A stretch of 64,000 bases of DNA from Bifidobacterium sp. ESL0690. Lineage in GTDB: Bacteria; Actinomycetota; Actinomycetes; Actinomycetales; Bifidobacteriaceae. The notes under the pieces are model-generated. The model had not been told where the DNA came from and did no database searches. It saw nothing but the letters and a program-made list of their open reading frames with translations. Location: NCBI RefSeq assembly GCF_029392315.1, contig NZ_CP113939.1, positions 1,240,001 through 1,304,000 on the forward strand, read 5' to 3'. Position numbers and translations under genes: made by a program. Shown piece by piece: positions 7,901-16,549 of the stretch (positions are counted from its first letter, which is position 1; every line of letters starts with the position of its first letter).

Positions 7901-10900
7901 GACGCCTGGCACCTACTACTGGCGTCCCGTCGTCACCGACCGCGACGGCAACACGGTATGGGTCTCGCCCCAACGCGTCCCCGCCGAATCGTTCGAGCTC
8001 GTGCGCGTCACCTCCACGTCCGCCGAACCGCTCTACACCGATACGATGCACGTGCAGGACACCCTTCACGTCCAGGGACGTCTGCCCAAAGGCAGCTCCT
8101 ACACGGTCGAACTATGGAAACAGGACAAGCACCAGGGAACCACAGTCGAAAAGACCGCCGAAACCCAAAGAACCACGCTCGACCACGACGTTGCCGACAC
8201 GGATATCAAGGCACCCGTCATGACGAACCCCGGCATCGGCCCTTGGCAGTTCCGCTTCCGCATCTGGTCGCCAGACAACCACGGCGGAGACCCGCATATC
8301 GACCCGGACTCCACAATCGTGCCCGACGACTGGAAACAGAACGACGGATACCCCGAACGCGACCTGATCTACGAGGGAACACAGACGGATTCCGAGCGCT
8401 TCGAAGTCGTTCACATCGACACCGACGTGACCGGCACCAACAACGTGCACACCTCCGGCAACGCCCACTACGTCGATGTCACCGACGGCATCGACGTGAA
8501 CGATCACGCCACCATCAAAGGCCACATGCTCCCCGGCTACAAGCTCGGCTTCGAGCTGTGGCGCAAGGACAACGCCAACCACAAGACGAGCGAAACCTAC
8601 CCGTACAACGAAACAAGGGGAGACGCGCTGAAAGGCACAACCCCGGCCATCACCACAACGGAAGGGCAGACGGAAGCCGATGGCACACCAATCCACATCA
8701 CCGACCCCGGCGACTATTACTGGGTCGCCACGCTGACCAAACCCGACGGCACGGCCTTCACGCCGGACGGCATGAACCCGTGGCACGCCAAACGCAACGA
8801 GCCAAGCGAACTGTTCCACGCCATCCGCGTGACCACCTCGACATACAAGTGGTCCAGCAATGGCGGCACCACGCAGGATACCGCCAAAATCGAAGGGTGG
8901 GCCGACCCGAACGGCACGCTCGGCTTCGAGCTGCACCACGTTGGCGATGACAGGCTGGTCTCCGACCTCAAGGGCAAGCCGCTCAAGGACTTCGCCGGCT
9001 ACGATGCGGACACGTACACAAACACGTTCACCAGCGAGCCGGTCAAGGTCCCTGATGCCACGGACTACGTATTCGAGGAACACTACCGTCTGCCCGGCGA
9101 CGACACCGACCTGCACCACGGCAAGCCCGGCACGCCAAGCGAATCGTTCCGTGCCATCGACGCAGTCACTGACGTGGCCACCGAGTTCGAGCTCGGTACC
9201 GCCGTCAGCGACCACACCGACCTCGCCAACGTCCGTTGGAAGCAGTCGGGCGACATCCGCGACGACCTCATGGACGGCCTCGACATCCGCTGGAACCTCT
9301 GGAAGCAGGGCCAGGGCGACGAGTCCACCGACACGAAACTTATGACCACCGGTTACACGACGTTGGCCAGCGGGCAGACCGAGGCCGTAAGCTCCAAACA
9401 GGCCCCGACCCAGACCGGCATCTATTACTGGCAGGTCGAGGTCAGCGACCACGACACCCATAAAGTCATCAAGCTCGGCGTACGACGCGAGCCACGCGAG
9501 ACGTTCCGCATCATCAAAGCCGACAGCGAGGCCGAGACCATGCAGATCGCCGGCCACCCGATCGCCGACACTGTGACCATCACCGGACCCGTCGCCGAAG
9601 GCACCCAGGTCTCATGGATGCTCACCCGAGACCGGAACGACGGCACGCAGAACGATGTCGCGTCATGGCCCGACGTGCCCAACGGCAGCATCCTGGTCAC
9701 GAAAACACAGGCCGAACAGGCACTCAAGGACGGCAAAACCGCCATCGACGGGCCGCAGTACGAGCGCCCCGACGTAGGCGGATACCACTGGGTCTTCAGC
9801 CTCACCGCGCCGCGCAAGAACCTTGCGGGCGACGGCGAGCCGGTCAAGCCCGGCGTGGACGGCAACGGCAACCCCGACGGGTCCCATCTCGAAAGCCAGC
9901 CGTTCTACACGGACTCCGCGCTCAATCCTGACGAGACCACACAGGTGATTACCGTCGACACGACGACCGACCACGAATCCCACACCGGCGAGCCAATCCA
10001 CGACACCGCCCTATTCGACGGCCACGTTGTAGAAGGCACCCGCACCGAGTTCCGCATCTACAAGCAGGACTCCGGCAACGACCCGTCCAAGGACGTGCTC
10101 ATGGCCACGACCAAGCGCCAGTCGGTCGCCGAAGGAACGGCAAGCGTCGAAAGCCCCGAATGGACACCGACACAGCCCGGCTGCTACTACTGGCGCAACG
10201 TCGTCTACCGTCCAGCCACCCATAAGGGCGACACCGTCCAGGCCGAGCCACTGTTCGTCGGCCCCGCCCGCATCGCATCCGAATCGGTGGACGTGGTGCG
10301 CGTGACCACCACGACCGAACGTGTCGTCGACGCAGATGCCCCGATTCACGACACCGCAAGGATAGAAGGAACCGTCCATGACGGCCAATACCTCGTCTTC
10401 CGCCTCTACCGGCAGGAGCAAGGCAACAACCCGAAGGCCGACAAACTGGTGTGGAACTCCAAACACATCATGCTCAAGACAGGCCAAAAGAACGTCGTTA
10501 GCCCTGAGACGACCGTGAAAGAGGCTGGCACCTATTACTGGCGAGCAGCCCTCTACCACAGCAATCCCGTACAGACACGTGACACGAACGCCGACCCGAA
10601 CACGGAACCCGACCCCGCCGACCAGCCGATCCACACCGGCGCGGCCCGCGAACCGGGGGAGACCGTCGACCTCGTCAAGGTGACCACCAAGGCCGACCCC
10701 ACGGGCGTGCCCGGCTTGCCCATCCACGACACCGCCTACATTCAAGGCGCAATGCCCGATGGCTACCAGCTCGTCTTCGAACTGTGGGACCGGCACCCCG
10801 GCGACGTTTCCAAGGACAGGCTCGAGGTAACAACCAAACCGGTCGATGTGCGCCCCGGAGCTACCAAGGTTAGAAGTCCCGGCGTCAACGTCACAACCGG

Positions 10901-11132
10901 CGACCACTACTGGCGCGAGAAGCTCATCCGACGCGACAACCACCATCTGGTCAGCTACGGCAAGCCACGCGTGGCCGGCGAAAGCGTGCACGTCGGATCG
11001 CTGGCATCCACGGGAAGCGCCGTAGGTCATATCGTGTTGATTACAGTGGGATGTCTTGTTTTGGGCTTGGGAACCGCTCGTCTCTCCAAAAGCAGGATGC
11101 GAAACAGAGTGTCTCGTTCCAAACAGGAATGA
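4983..11132 (+). CDS. giant LPxTG-like wall-anchored thioester-domain adhesin with about 11 repeats
   Basis: 2049 residues from ATG 4983 (AGGAG upstream). A signal peptide follows a basic stretch (RMAVVFAVTVASLMAVLVPS, cleavage near AASA, residue about 45). Residues about 48-200 match a thioester (TQxA) domain: C83 in PVYCIESG and Q124 in DMTQAAVAF would form the internal Cys-Gln bond used for covalent attachment to host amines. From about residue 640 come roughly eleven modules of 110-140 residues, each with a HDTA-x-I-x-G-like strand and a YYWRA/V-like strand; examples begin near PIHDTAYIQG and PIHDTARIEG. They suggest stacked immunoglobulin-like domains. The end has LASTG (2007-2011), a hydrophobic helix and a basic tail, the sortase sorting signal. 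No sortase gene lies in the window. A likely role is adhesion to host or to mating partners. Confidence 0.85.
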   Translation: MGGPYGRSIDSNHRKHGFGRMAVVFAVTVASLMAVLVPSGIASAAALPPGYWFVPFREGATFNGTHGSRLGPQGFDNGNPVYCIESGVPLGAISGAWQATADHNAMVGATMVGQHQGDMSDMTQAAVAFAVHDHLDQGDSHWSIYRTKQLENADINAVSGLAGQFWSQAEGALPSVVQASYKYTQAKRTGIIDAGIRNSSGRYVAGLSYTLVNTNNLVKFDQTGTNSISVTTNGSYQPIPWTAIGNGHATYQIRFSSPSAQKLVSAKQDLFSMRQNDPTTQGTIEFDVRRDFQPTVTTDTGGSRILARGGQARDRVTFGVAPGDEWVPGTHVTAKGYYFTGNPGTMATVLANQQGETPVDYLNRVKTRLGQPAATAMLTTDHLGMFDVTALKDGSAYTNPEDGREGDWLWTISKSDTPETERVNVRGDWIDPFGKAVEAVSQQAHTSAWSEVAEPHAATGADIHDVIHIHGLPRDLGTFKGDGAFHSDTTTLRVKVWWAGASGGNAGIKEEDEKYRPSGSGEPAQDANHKLLRTADYDLSKLIAAMGPGYKGDLDIKVAGGKGGDPLSDGTQFSVSAQATGYYTFTATYAGCDRATGFSTAYDDPYESTFVTREKPGLIDMTTDTSPQRVKVGERFHDTAHISGASNAVDTLTDGSYLEFTAYKAVPGSPVPDAGTLIDRVKVTLSAEQLQLLRQGRPIDVNSPETVSGTAGNVYWRASLHSDDGTTVASHDLGLKTETTTITAGGRISSKAQPMGTVGEPLHDDITVGDGIDGNIPDGSTVTVRAYRYDGQPQASRDQMLAEKTYPVDTARFGGRGNGSSYTFRADGFIIARPGMVYWVATLTDPAGRVIDQGSYGEDTERTPVQEYSTTTSRKVISTPDPHYAEKTDKVYDVLHQTAYRQSDGDTSIQIGQTAKGTTYRFTLWRQGEGDPSGDRQVWQGGSHTLPTMPRDGNALKTDQNLKSETVGIDPSWTPGTYYWRPVVTDRDGNTVWVSPQRVPAESFELVRVTSTSAEPLYTDTMHVQDTLHVQGRLPKGSSYTVELWKQDKHQGTTVEKTAETQRTTLDHDVADTDIKAPVMTNPGIGPWQFRFRIWSPDNHGGDPHIDPDSTIVPDDWKQNDGYPERDLIYEGTQTDSERFEVVHIDTDVTGTNNVHTSGNAHYVDVTDGIDVNDHATIKGHMLPGYKLGFELWRKDNANHKTSETYPYNETRGDALKGTTPAITTTEGQTEADGTPIHITDPGDYYWVATLTKPDGTAFTPDGMNPWHAKRNEPSELFHAIRVTTSTYKWSSNGGTTQDTAKIEGWADPNGTLGFELHHVGDDRLVSDLKGKPLKDFAGYDADTYTNTFTSEPVKVPDATDYVFEEHYRLPGDDTDLHHGKPGTPSESFRAIDAVTDVATEFELGTAVSDHTDLANVRWKQSGDIRDDLMDGLDIRWNLWKQGQGDESTDTKLMTTGYTTLASGQTEAVSSKQAPTQTGIYYWQVEVSDHDTHKVIKLGVRREPRETFRIIKADSEAETMQIAGHPIADTVTITGPVAEGTQVSWMLTRDRNDGTQNDVASWPDVPNGSILVTKTQAEQALKDGKTAIDGPQYERPDVGGYHWVFSLTAPRKNLAGDGEPVKPGVDGNGNPDGSHLESQPFYTDSALNPDETTQVITVDTTTDHESHTGEPIHDTALFDGHVVEGTRTEFRIYKQDSGNDPSKDVLMATTKRQSVAEGTASVESPEWTPTQPGCYYWRNVVYRPATHKGDTVQAEPLFVGPARIASESVDVVRVTTTTERVVDADAPIHDTARIEGTVHDGQYLVFRLYRQEQGNNPKADKLVWNSKHIMLKTGQKNVVSPETTVKEAGTYYWRAALYHSNPVQTRDTNADPNTEPDPADQPIHTGAAREPGETVDLVKVTTKADPTGVPGLPIHDTAYIQGAMPDGYQLVFELWDRHPGDVSKDRLEVTTKPVDVRPGATKVRSPGVNVTTGDHYWREKLIRRDNHHLVSYGKPRVAGESVHVGSLASTGSAVGHIVLITVGCLVLGLGTARLSKSRMRNRVSRSKQE

Positions 11133-11153
11133 GATAGTGGGCGATAGATGATA

Positions 11154-11200
11154 GGTCATGTCCGGGATCGCGGTTCCGGCATGACCCATTTTCTGTTTTC
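11154..11200 (+). terminator. rho-independent terminator after the adhesin gene
   Basis: GGTCATG-t-CCGG pairs with CCGG-CATGACC (11154-11186) and is followed by a T-rich run CATTTTCTGTTTTC. Confidence 0.7.
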
Positions 11201-11404
11201 GCACGAATGGGGTGTGGGGCAATCGGAGGATGGCCGATTGCTCCTATCAGGCACAAATGTATAGTTATTTTTAGAATCATTCGAATGGTTCTGACCAGAC
11301 AAGCAATCTGAAACGGCTTGTATGGTCGTATGCTTGCGTGATTGCCAAAAGAAGTCTTACGGTGTTTAGCATCGGCATCATGGATATGGTGATGACTCGG
11401 GAAC

Positions 11405-11920
11405 ATGCATGAACGGCACGTCAGTGCCAGTGGGAAGGTGAGAGCAGTGGCTGGATGTTTGCTGGTGATTGACATGCAGGAGGAATATGTCGGCGAGGGC
11501 AGGAACAGGAGAAGCCACCCGTATGATGCCCTGGCTCTTATCGAAGCGGTAAATGGAAGGATCGCGGACTATCCGCCGGAGCATGTGTTTTATGTGCTCA
11601 ACCGGTTCTTCTACGAGTCGCGCAAATCGCCGAAAACACTGGTGGCGGGCCTTGACAGGGTATCCGGTAACGTGTTCGAGAAACGTCGGGGCAACGCCTT
11701 CACGAATCCTGAACTAGCCTTGAGGCTGCGTGCGATGGATGCCCGGTCACTGGAGCTTGTGGGTGTGGACGGCAACTATTGCGTCGCCGCTTCCGCGCTG
11801 GGCGGTGTGCGTGAGGGGTTTCAAACGGCATGCAACGAGCATTGTATCGGCACCGCCAATAAACGTAAGTACGAGAGGACCCGACGCAAGCTTGCCGAGA
11901 ACTCCGTGAGATTCATCTGA
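11405..11920 (+). CDS. isochorismatase/nicotinamidase-family cysteine hydrolase
   Basis: 171 residues. The catalytic triad expected for this family is visible: D23 in CLLVIDMQEEY, K93 in VFEKRRGNAF, and C126 in GVDGNYCVAASALGG, the last in the usual nucleophile elbow. The fold length is normal. Members hydrolyse amides or enol ethers such as nicotinamide, isochorismate or ureidoacrylate; the substrate cannot be set from sequence, and the tail shows no clear metal-binding nicotinamidase motif. It stands alone between two terminators, as cargo rather than as part of the transfer module. Confidence 0.75.
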   Translation: MHERHVSASGKVRAVAGCLLVIDMQEEYVGEGRNRRSHPYDALALIEAVNGRIADYPPEHVFYVLNRFFYESRKSPKTLVAGLDRVSGNVFEKRRGNAFTNPELALRLRAMDARSLELVGVDGNYCVAASALGGVREGFQTACNEHCIGTANKRKYERTRRKLAENSVRFI

Positions 11921-11966
11921 GTCTTCTTGGACTGTCATGTTGACTGTGACGCTTCAGTAGGTTTTC

Positions 11967-12007
11967 CAATAGGCCGTATCCCTCGATTTGACGGGTACGG
12001 CCTATTG
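11967..12007. terminator. terminator hairpin between the hydrolase and ABC genes
   Basis: CAATAGGCCGTA-TCCC pairs with GGG-TACGGCCTATTG, then TTTG. It sits between convergent genes and may serve both strands. Confidence 0.7.
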
Positions 12008-12184
12008 TTTGTAGATGTGTTCTATCTGGATGGGTTTATCGTTGCTGTTCTTCGGGTAACGGCTACTATTGACTCATAGGCGATCAGGACGGCATGTGTT
12101 TTTGACTGGCATCGCACCGTCCTTTGAATGTCTTCGAGAATGGGCTTGTCACACGATGGAACGGCGTGGCAAGCCCTGTGGCAA

Positions 12185-14590
12185 TCAATCGACGGATTTG
12201 AGGGCCTGCACCATGTCGATGTGTTTTGCCCGCCGGCTAACCCAGAGGGCGACGGCCAGTGCACAGCCGAGTGATATCAGGCTTTCCCAAATGAAGTCTC
12301 GCCAGTCGAGGACTGGTAGAGTGTCTTGTGTGTGGTTGGAGGCGACCTTGGTGTAGAGGCCAAGGAAGGCAATACCGGCCGGTACGCCTACGAGCCAGCC
12401 GACAATTGCAGCCGTAAGATTCTCGCGGAGTATCGAGGCGCGTATTTCCTGCTGCCGGAAGCCGAGCACACGCATGGTGGCATATTCTCGCTCGTGTTCG
12501 GCGAAGCCAAGCATGCCGAGGTTGTAGAGCACGACGATGTCGAGGATGACAGCTGCAAGTTTGAGCACCATTAGGACGCTGGTCTCTTCTGCCGTGAACC
12601 GTTTGAGACTCTGATATTGGTCCGTTGTATCGGTCAGATGGTCTATCTGGTCCAAGTGATTGAGACGTGTGTCGTCGCTGTGACCAGATAGAAGCAAAGC
12701 TGTCGGGGAGAAATGGCCTCCGGCCTTGTGCCACGCTACCTGCGTCATGAAGACGCCCTGCGTGTACGGAGAGTAAGTTATTCCAGTGACCGCAACAGTG
12801 GTATAGCGTGTGGTGCCAGGGGTGCGGAAGCTGACCGTCCCACCGACATGGGCGTTGAGCCGCTGTGCTGTCTGCCGGGTCAATACCGCTCCTTGGTTCG
12901 ATGCGGCCAGCCATCCTTTTCCATCTGCCGCCTCCATGCGGATGAGATCTCCCGGGCCCATGACCGTAAGCGTGTCGATCTTGTCGTCGTGCCGGTATTG
13001 GATCGTCGTTTCTTGAATCCATTGGGTTCCATGCTGCCTTACCGTACGGTCTACCATGTCGCGACCCGCATTGCCGGTGCCGGGTTTGAGCGTGGCCTTG
13101 CTGGCGTAAGTGTACTGGCGTTGGTATTGGTTGTCGGCGCGGGCATCTACAGAGCGCTGCATTCCGAAGCCGGCGGTAAGAAGAACCATGGAGCCCATAA
13201 CTCCGAAAGCCGCCATGAGCGTGCGTGTTTTGCCTTGGCTAATATCGCGCAGTGTCCATCGCCAGGAATGGCCGATACGTGACCATACTGGGGTGATGTG
13301 TTCGAGCGCCATGTGTCGTTGGCGAACGCCGTTATCGGTCTCGCCGCGCATTGCTTCGGCCGGGGTGCCTGACAAAGCCTTGAAGCAAGCCATCAGAGCG
13401 GCGAGCGTGCAGGTCATGACGAGCGCCAACGCAAGAAGGAAGGACTTCGGGTCGAAAGCCAGTGGCCAATGTGGCAATGAATACAGGCTTTTCTTGGTTC
13501 CCAGTAGGTATTCATTGAGGAGGATGGAAGCGGGAAGCCCTAGCAGGGTACCGGCGGCCGAGACAATCAGTCCGTAAGTGGCATAGTGGAAGAGAATCGT
13601 ACGTTTCCTGAATCCAAGAGCCCTCATGGTTGCGATCTGCCCGGCCTGCACCTTTACCAGTCGGCTGATGGAGGTCAGAATCGTCAGAAGGGCCAAGAGG
13701 ATGAACATGGCTGAGAACGTCAGCGATAGTGATTGCAGCATTGTGCCCGAATCCGTCAGCGACGACGTCTGCATGCGGTTCGCCCGGCTCGTGAACGAGT
13801 TGAACCGCTGTCCCAGAATGCGACGCACCCCATCCTCTACGGACCGTTGGCTGATATTCGTTGCCAGTCGCAGTCGCAGCATCGACCATGTTTGAGGAGC
13901 TTTTGAAGCGGTAGCGCTGGCCATGGACGCGGTCAATCCCTTGTCTAGGGCGGCCTGCCGAATCATGTCACGGTGCAGGTTGCGTTCCGTCGGTAATCCG
14001 GCGAACGCATAACCATAGGTCTTGTGGTCGGGGGAGATAGCGTTCGGGCCGACCGGGTAGATGTACTCGGCGGAAAGCGCCAGCCCCTTAACGAGATAAT
14101 CGTGTGTCACGCCTGCGAACGACAGTCGTACTGTGCTTCCGACGTCGAGGTTATGGGCACCGGCGAAGTCCTTGTCGAGCCAGATACCCGTCGAGTGGGG
14201 ATCGAAGGTACGCCCTTTGACGATATAGGGACGTTGGGTTGCGGTGTCTCGGATGGTGGTCAAATCGACCGTTGCGTCATGGCTGTCTGGCTTGCCGTGG
14301 CCTTCAGCGAGAGATGTGCGTGCCGCAAGGCCGGGGTCGGCCCGTTCGACACCTCCGATCTGTCGGATGGCCTTGAGGTCATTAGAGGTGATGTTGGTGC
14401 CTGCCACCCATACGTCCGCGAGGTTGTTCTGATAGGCGAAGTCCTGATACCCTTTTCGCATGCCGAGCGACGGTCCGGAGATGCCGGCGAAGACGAAAAC
14501 GGCGAGGAATGACATAAGCAGCACCGAGAAGAACTGCGGCCACATCGACTTGAGGTCGCGCCCGGTTTTGACGATAAGATAGCGCATCAC
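12185..14590 (-). CDS. FtsX/MacB-type ABC transporter permease
   Basis: 801 residues with two repeated halves, each a large extracytoplasmic domain plus membrane helices. A first helix near residues 15-35 (FSVLLMSFLAVFVFAGISG) precedes an ectodomain. Three helices about 285-395 form the first FtsX domain (LTILTSISRLVKVQAGQIATMRALG). A further ectodomain follows helix about 460-480, and a final FtsX domain ends the protein (ATMRVLGFRQQEIR, about 705 onward). Such permeases couple with a LolD/MacB-like ATPase for export of peptides or antimicrobials, or for lipoprotein handling. The start overlaps the stop of the ATPase gene by ATGA, so they form one operon. Confidence 0.85.
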   Translation of the reverse strand: MMRYLIVKTGRDLKSMWPQFFSVLLMSFLAVFVFAGISGPSLGMRKGYQDFAYQNNLADVWVAGTNITSNDLKAIRQIGGVERADPGLAARTSLAEGHGKPDSHDATVDLTTIRDTATQRPYIVKGRTFDPHSTGIWLDKDFAGAHNLDVGSTVRLSFAGVTHDYLVKGLALSAEYIYPVGPNAISPDHKTYGYAFAGLPTERNLHRDMIRQAALDKGLTASMASATASKAPQTWSMLRLRLATNISQRSVEDGVRRILGQRFNSFTSRANRMQTSSLTDSGTMLQSLSLTFSAMFILLALLTILTSISRLVKVQAGQIATMRALGFRKRTILFHYATYGLIVSAAGTLLGLPASILLNEYLLGTKKSLYSLPHWPLAFDPKSFLLALALVMTCTLAALMACFKALSGTPAEAMRGETDNGVRQRHMALEHITPVWSRIGHSWRWTLRDISQGKTRTLMAAFGVMGSMVLLTAGFGMQRSVDARADNQYQRQYTYASKATLKPGTGNAGRDMVDRTVRQHGTQWIQETTIQYRHDDKIDTLTVMGPGDLIRMEAADGKGWLAASNQGAVLTRQTAQRLNAHVGGTVSFRTPGTTRYTTVAVTGITYSPYTQGVFMTQVAWHKAGGHFSPTALLLSGHSDDTRLNHLDQIDHLTDTTDQYQSLKRFTAEETSVLMVLKLAAVILDIVVLYNLGMLGFAEHEREYATMRVLGFRQQEIRASILRENLTAAIVGWLVGVPAGIAFLGLYTKVASNHTQDTLPVLDWRDFIWESLISLGCALAVALWVSRRAKHIDMVQALKSVD

Positions 14591-15288
14591 CAGTTCACCT
14601 CGCTCATCGGCAGCGGATCCTGGTTGTCGTCGACCGACATCACGTGCCCGTTCCTCAGATGGATAACACGGTCTGCCGCCTGGGCTATGGCCGCGTTGTG
14701 GGTGACGATGACGACGGCCTTGTGATAGGTTCTTGCCATCCCGTCCAACGCCATGAGTACCTGTTTGCCCGTCTCCGTGTCCAATGCGCCGGTCGGCTCG
14801 TCGCCAAGCAGCAGGCGCGGGTTCTTGGCCATGGCACGGGCGATGGCGACGCGCTGCTGTTCGCCACCGGACAGTTCGGAGGGGAAGTTGCGGGCCCGTT
14901 CGGCAAGGCCCATGTCGTCCAGCATGTCCTTTGACGGCAGTGGATTGTCGACGAGGCGCGCGGCCGCGTCCACATTCTCGAACGCGGTGAGGCTGGGAAT
15001 GAGGTTGTAGAACTGGAAGACGAATCCCACTTTGTTACGGCGGTATTCGGTCAGTTCTCCCTCGTTCAGTTGCGATATTCGATCGCCATCCACCTTGACC
15101 TCGCCGGAAGTGGGTAGGTCCATACCTCCCAAAAGGTTGAGCAGCGTGCTCTTCCCAGAGCCGGACGGCCCGAGTATAACCGTCATACGGCCCTCTTCGG
15201 CTGTCAGATTGATGGCGTCCAGCGCCTTGATGGTTTTGTCACCTGTACGGTAATACCGGCTGACATTGCTCAGCTCGATGAAACTCAT
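14587..15288 (-). CDS. MacB/LolD-type ABC transporter ATPase
   Basis: 233 residues. Walker A is GPSGSGKST (40-48), the Q-loop is [11 protein letters not shown], the signature is [16 protein letters not shown], Walker B with catalytic Glu is [12 protein letters not shown], and the switch His is in VIVTHNAAI. All ATPase motifs are intact. GAGGAAT precedes the ATG. The permease is immediately downstream and the TetR gene 163 bases upstream on the same strand, a common arrangement for a self-regulated exporter. Confidence 0.92.
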   Translation of the reverse strand: MSFIELSNVSRYYRTGDKTIKALDAINLTAEEGRMTVILGPSGSGKSTLLNLLGGMDLPTSGEVKVDGDRISQLNEGELTEYRRNKVGFVFQFYNLIPSLTAFENVDAAARLVDNPLPSKDMLDDMGLAERARNFPSELSGGEQQRVAIARAMAKNPRLLLGDEPTGALDTETGKQVLMALDGMARTYHKAVVIVTHNAAIAQAADRVIHLRNGHVMSVDDNQDPLPMSEVNW

Positions 15289-15451
15289 GTTCCATTCCTC
15301 TCATGCATGGTCGCACCCGGCTGCGGACGGCAGGCGGGCACGACCTTGAATCGGCTGATGCATATTTGGAAGGGAAACAACAAAAAAGTAACAGGAAAGC
15401 ACAGACGTACGATGTGTCCGGAAACGCTGCACCGACGGTTTGCGAGACCGG

Positions 15452-16102
15452 TTATGCCAGCTCAGCCTCAACCTCGACATGGGTCAGGTCGATGCCGAGC
15501 AGGCCTGACAGATAGGCTAGGGCCGCTTCGGTGGCCAGCTTCCCATCCTTCAGGACACTCCGACCCTCGGTGAAGATCGAGATGGTTCCAGAACAGACAA
15601 GCATCGCAGTCACCTGGGGGCCGCCGGTTCTGCTCAAGGCGGTCTCAGGCAGCCTGCCCTCGCGGGTCAGACGCTCCAGTGCCGCTGCCATGCTCGAGGT
15701 GATCCGCGTGGTGAAACGTTCACGGATGTCTGGATTAGTGTCGAGGAAGTTGTCGCCAAGCCTGCGGTTGTCGAACATCGTATCGACATCGTTGACCGCG
15801 TCGATGACCAGACCGACGAGGTTGGACACCACCTGTTCAACAGATGAGTCCGGGTCTTCCATCCCGCAGACGAGGTCGTCAGCGTACCGGTCAAAATAAC
15901 GGTCCAAGCACGCCGATATCAGCTCGCTCTTCGAGTCGAAGTAGTAGTAGAACACACTCATTCCCACGCCGCGTCCGCCGTTCATGGCTTTGATGACGTC
16001 GCGCAGGGACGTGTGCGCCACTCCCTTGCTGGTGAACAGGGCAATCGCCGTGTCCACGAATTCCTGTCTTCTTTTTTGTGAATGTTCTTCTTTCGTTGTC
16101 AT
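15452..16102 (-). CDS. TetR-family regulator of the ABC exporter, probably leaderless
   Basis: 216 residues from ATG 16102. The HTH is residues about 12-58: FVDTAIALFTSKGVAHTSLR, then the glycine-containing turn and MSVFYYYFDSKSELI, the typical TetR recognition helix and following helix. A longer frame to 16189 is possible but would run through the operator. A TATAAT box ends seven bases before this ATG, so the transcript should start at or next to the start codon with no leader, which is common in actinobacteria. Two palindromic sites overlap and precede the promoter, suggesting autorepression. The C-terminal ligand domain is ordinary in length. Confidence 0.85.
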   Translation of the reverse strand: MTTKEEHSQKRRQEFVDTAIALFTSKGVAHTSLRDVIKAMNGGRGVGMSVFYYYFDSKSELISACLDRYFDRYADDLVCGMEDPDSSVEQVVSNLVGLVIDAVNDVDTMFDNRRLGDNFLDTNPDIRERFTTRITSSMAAALERLTREGRLPETALSRTGGPQVTAMLVCSGTISIFTEGRSVLKDGKLATEAALAYLSGLLGIDLTHVEVEAELA

Positions 16103-16109
16103 ATACATC

Positions 16110-16153
16110 ATTATAGAACGCGTTCCAGAACAGGAGTATAGAACACTGTTCCA
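16110..16153 (-). promoter_or_regulatory. TetR promoter (-10 TATAAT) with two operator palindromes
   Basis: On the minus strand TATAAT is at 16115-16110. Two sites share arms TGGAAC/GTTCTA: 16114-16127 (2-base centre) and 16139-16153 (3-base centre). The first overlaps the -10/-35 spacer, so binding would block RNA polymerase. The -35 is weak. Confidence 0.6.
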
Positions 16154-16184
16154 TAAATGGCAAGAGGTGTGTTGCCACATATAA

Positions 16185-16238
16185 GGCATATAGAAATGAG
16201 CATCATTGTCCCGACCTCTAGGCCAGGGGCTATATGCC
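16185..16238. promoter_or_regulatory. spaced inverted repeat before the transfer operon
   Basis: GGCATATAG (16185-16193) and CTATATGCC (16230-16238) are perfect 9-base arms 36 bases apart, between the TetR promoter and the first transfer gene. They may be an operator for looping or two half-sites; no regulator is assigned. Confidence 0.35.
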
Positions 16239-16338
16239 GAGTAAGTCTTCCACTTGTCCGCCCATATCCCATTTCGGTTGCCGGAGACTGATATCTGGTG
16301 ACGCGTCCGCGTGGCCGAAGTTTTCGAATACCGGGGGT

Positions 16339-16548
16339 ATGGCTGTGACGCAGTTGACGCAGATATTGGAGTTGTTTTCGAAGTTCGCCATCATCGGCGG
16401 CGGCCTGTGGGCGGTGTGGGGCGCGATTACGTTCGGCGGCGCGTTGAAGGACCAGAACGGCCCTGATATGAAGTCGGGCATGTGGCAGATCGTGGGCGGT
16501 GGCCTGATCTGCGCGGCCGCGGCGATCTTCAAGACGGTCGCCCTCTGA
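16339..16548 (+). CDS. small two-helix pilin-like/Maff2-like transfer protein
   Basis: 69 residues from ATG 16339; the frame extends upstream without support. Two hydrophobic helices (about 12-32 and 50-67, FAIIGGGLWAVWGAITFGG and VGGGLICAAAAIF) flank a short polar loop (DQNGPDMKSG). This is the shape of VirB2/TrbC-like pilins and of Maff2-like proteins, which precede the VirB6/TrbL gene in Gram-positive conjugation operons. The next gene starts two bases after its stop, so the two are co-translated. Direct pilin function is unproven. Confidence 0.65.
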   Translation: MAVTQLTQILELFSKFAIIGGGLWAVWGAITFGGALKDQNGPDMKSGMWQIVGGGLICAAAAIFKTVAL

Positions 16549-16549
16549 T

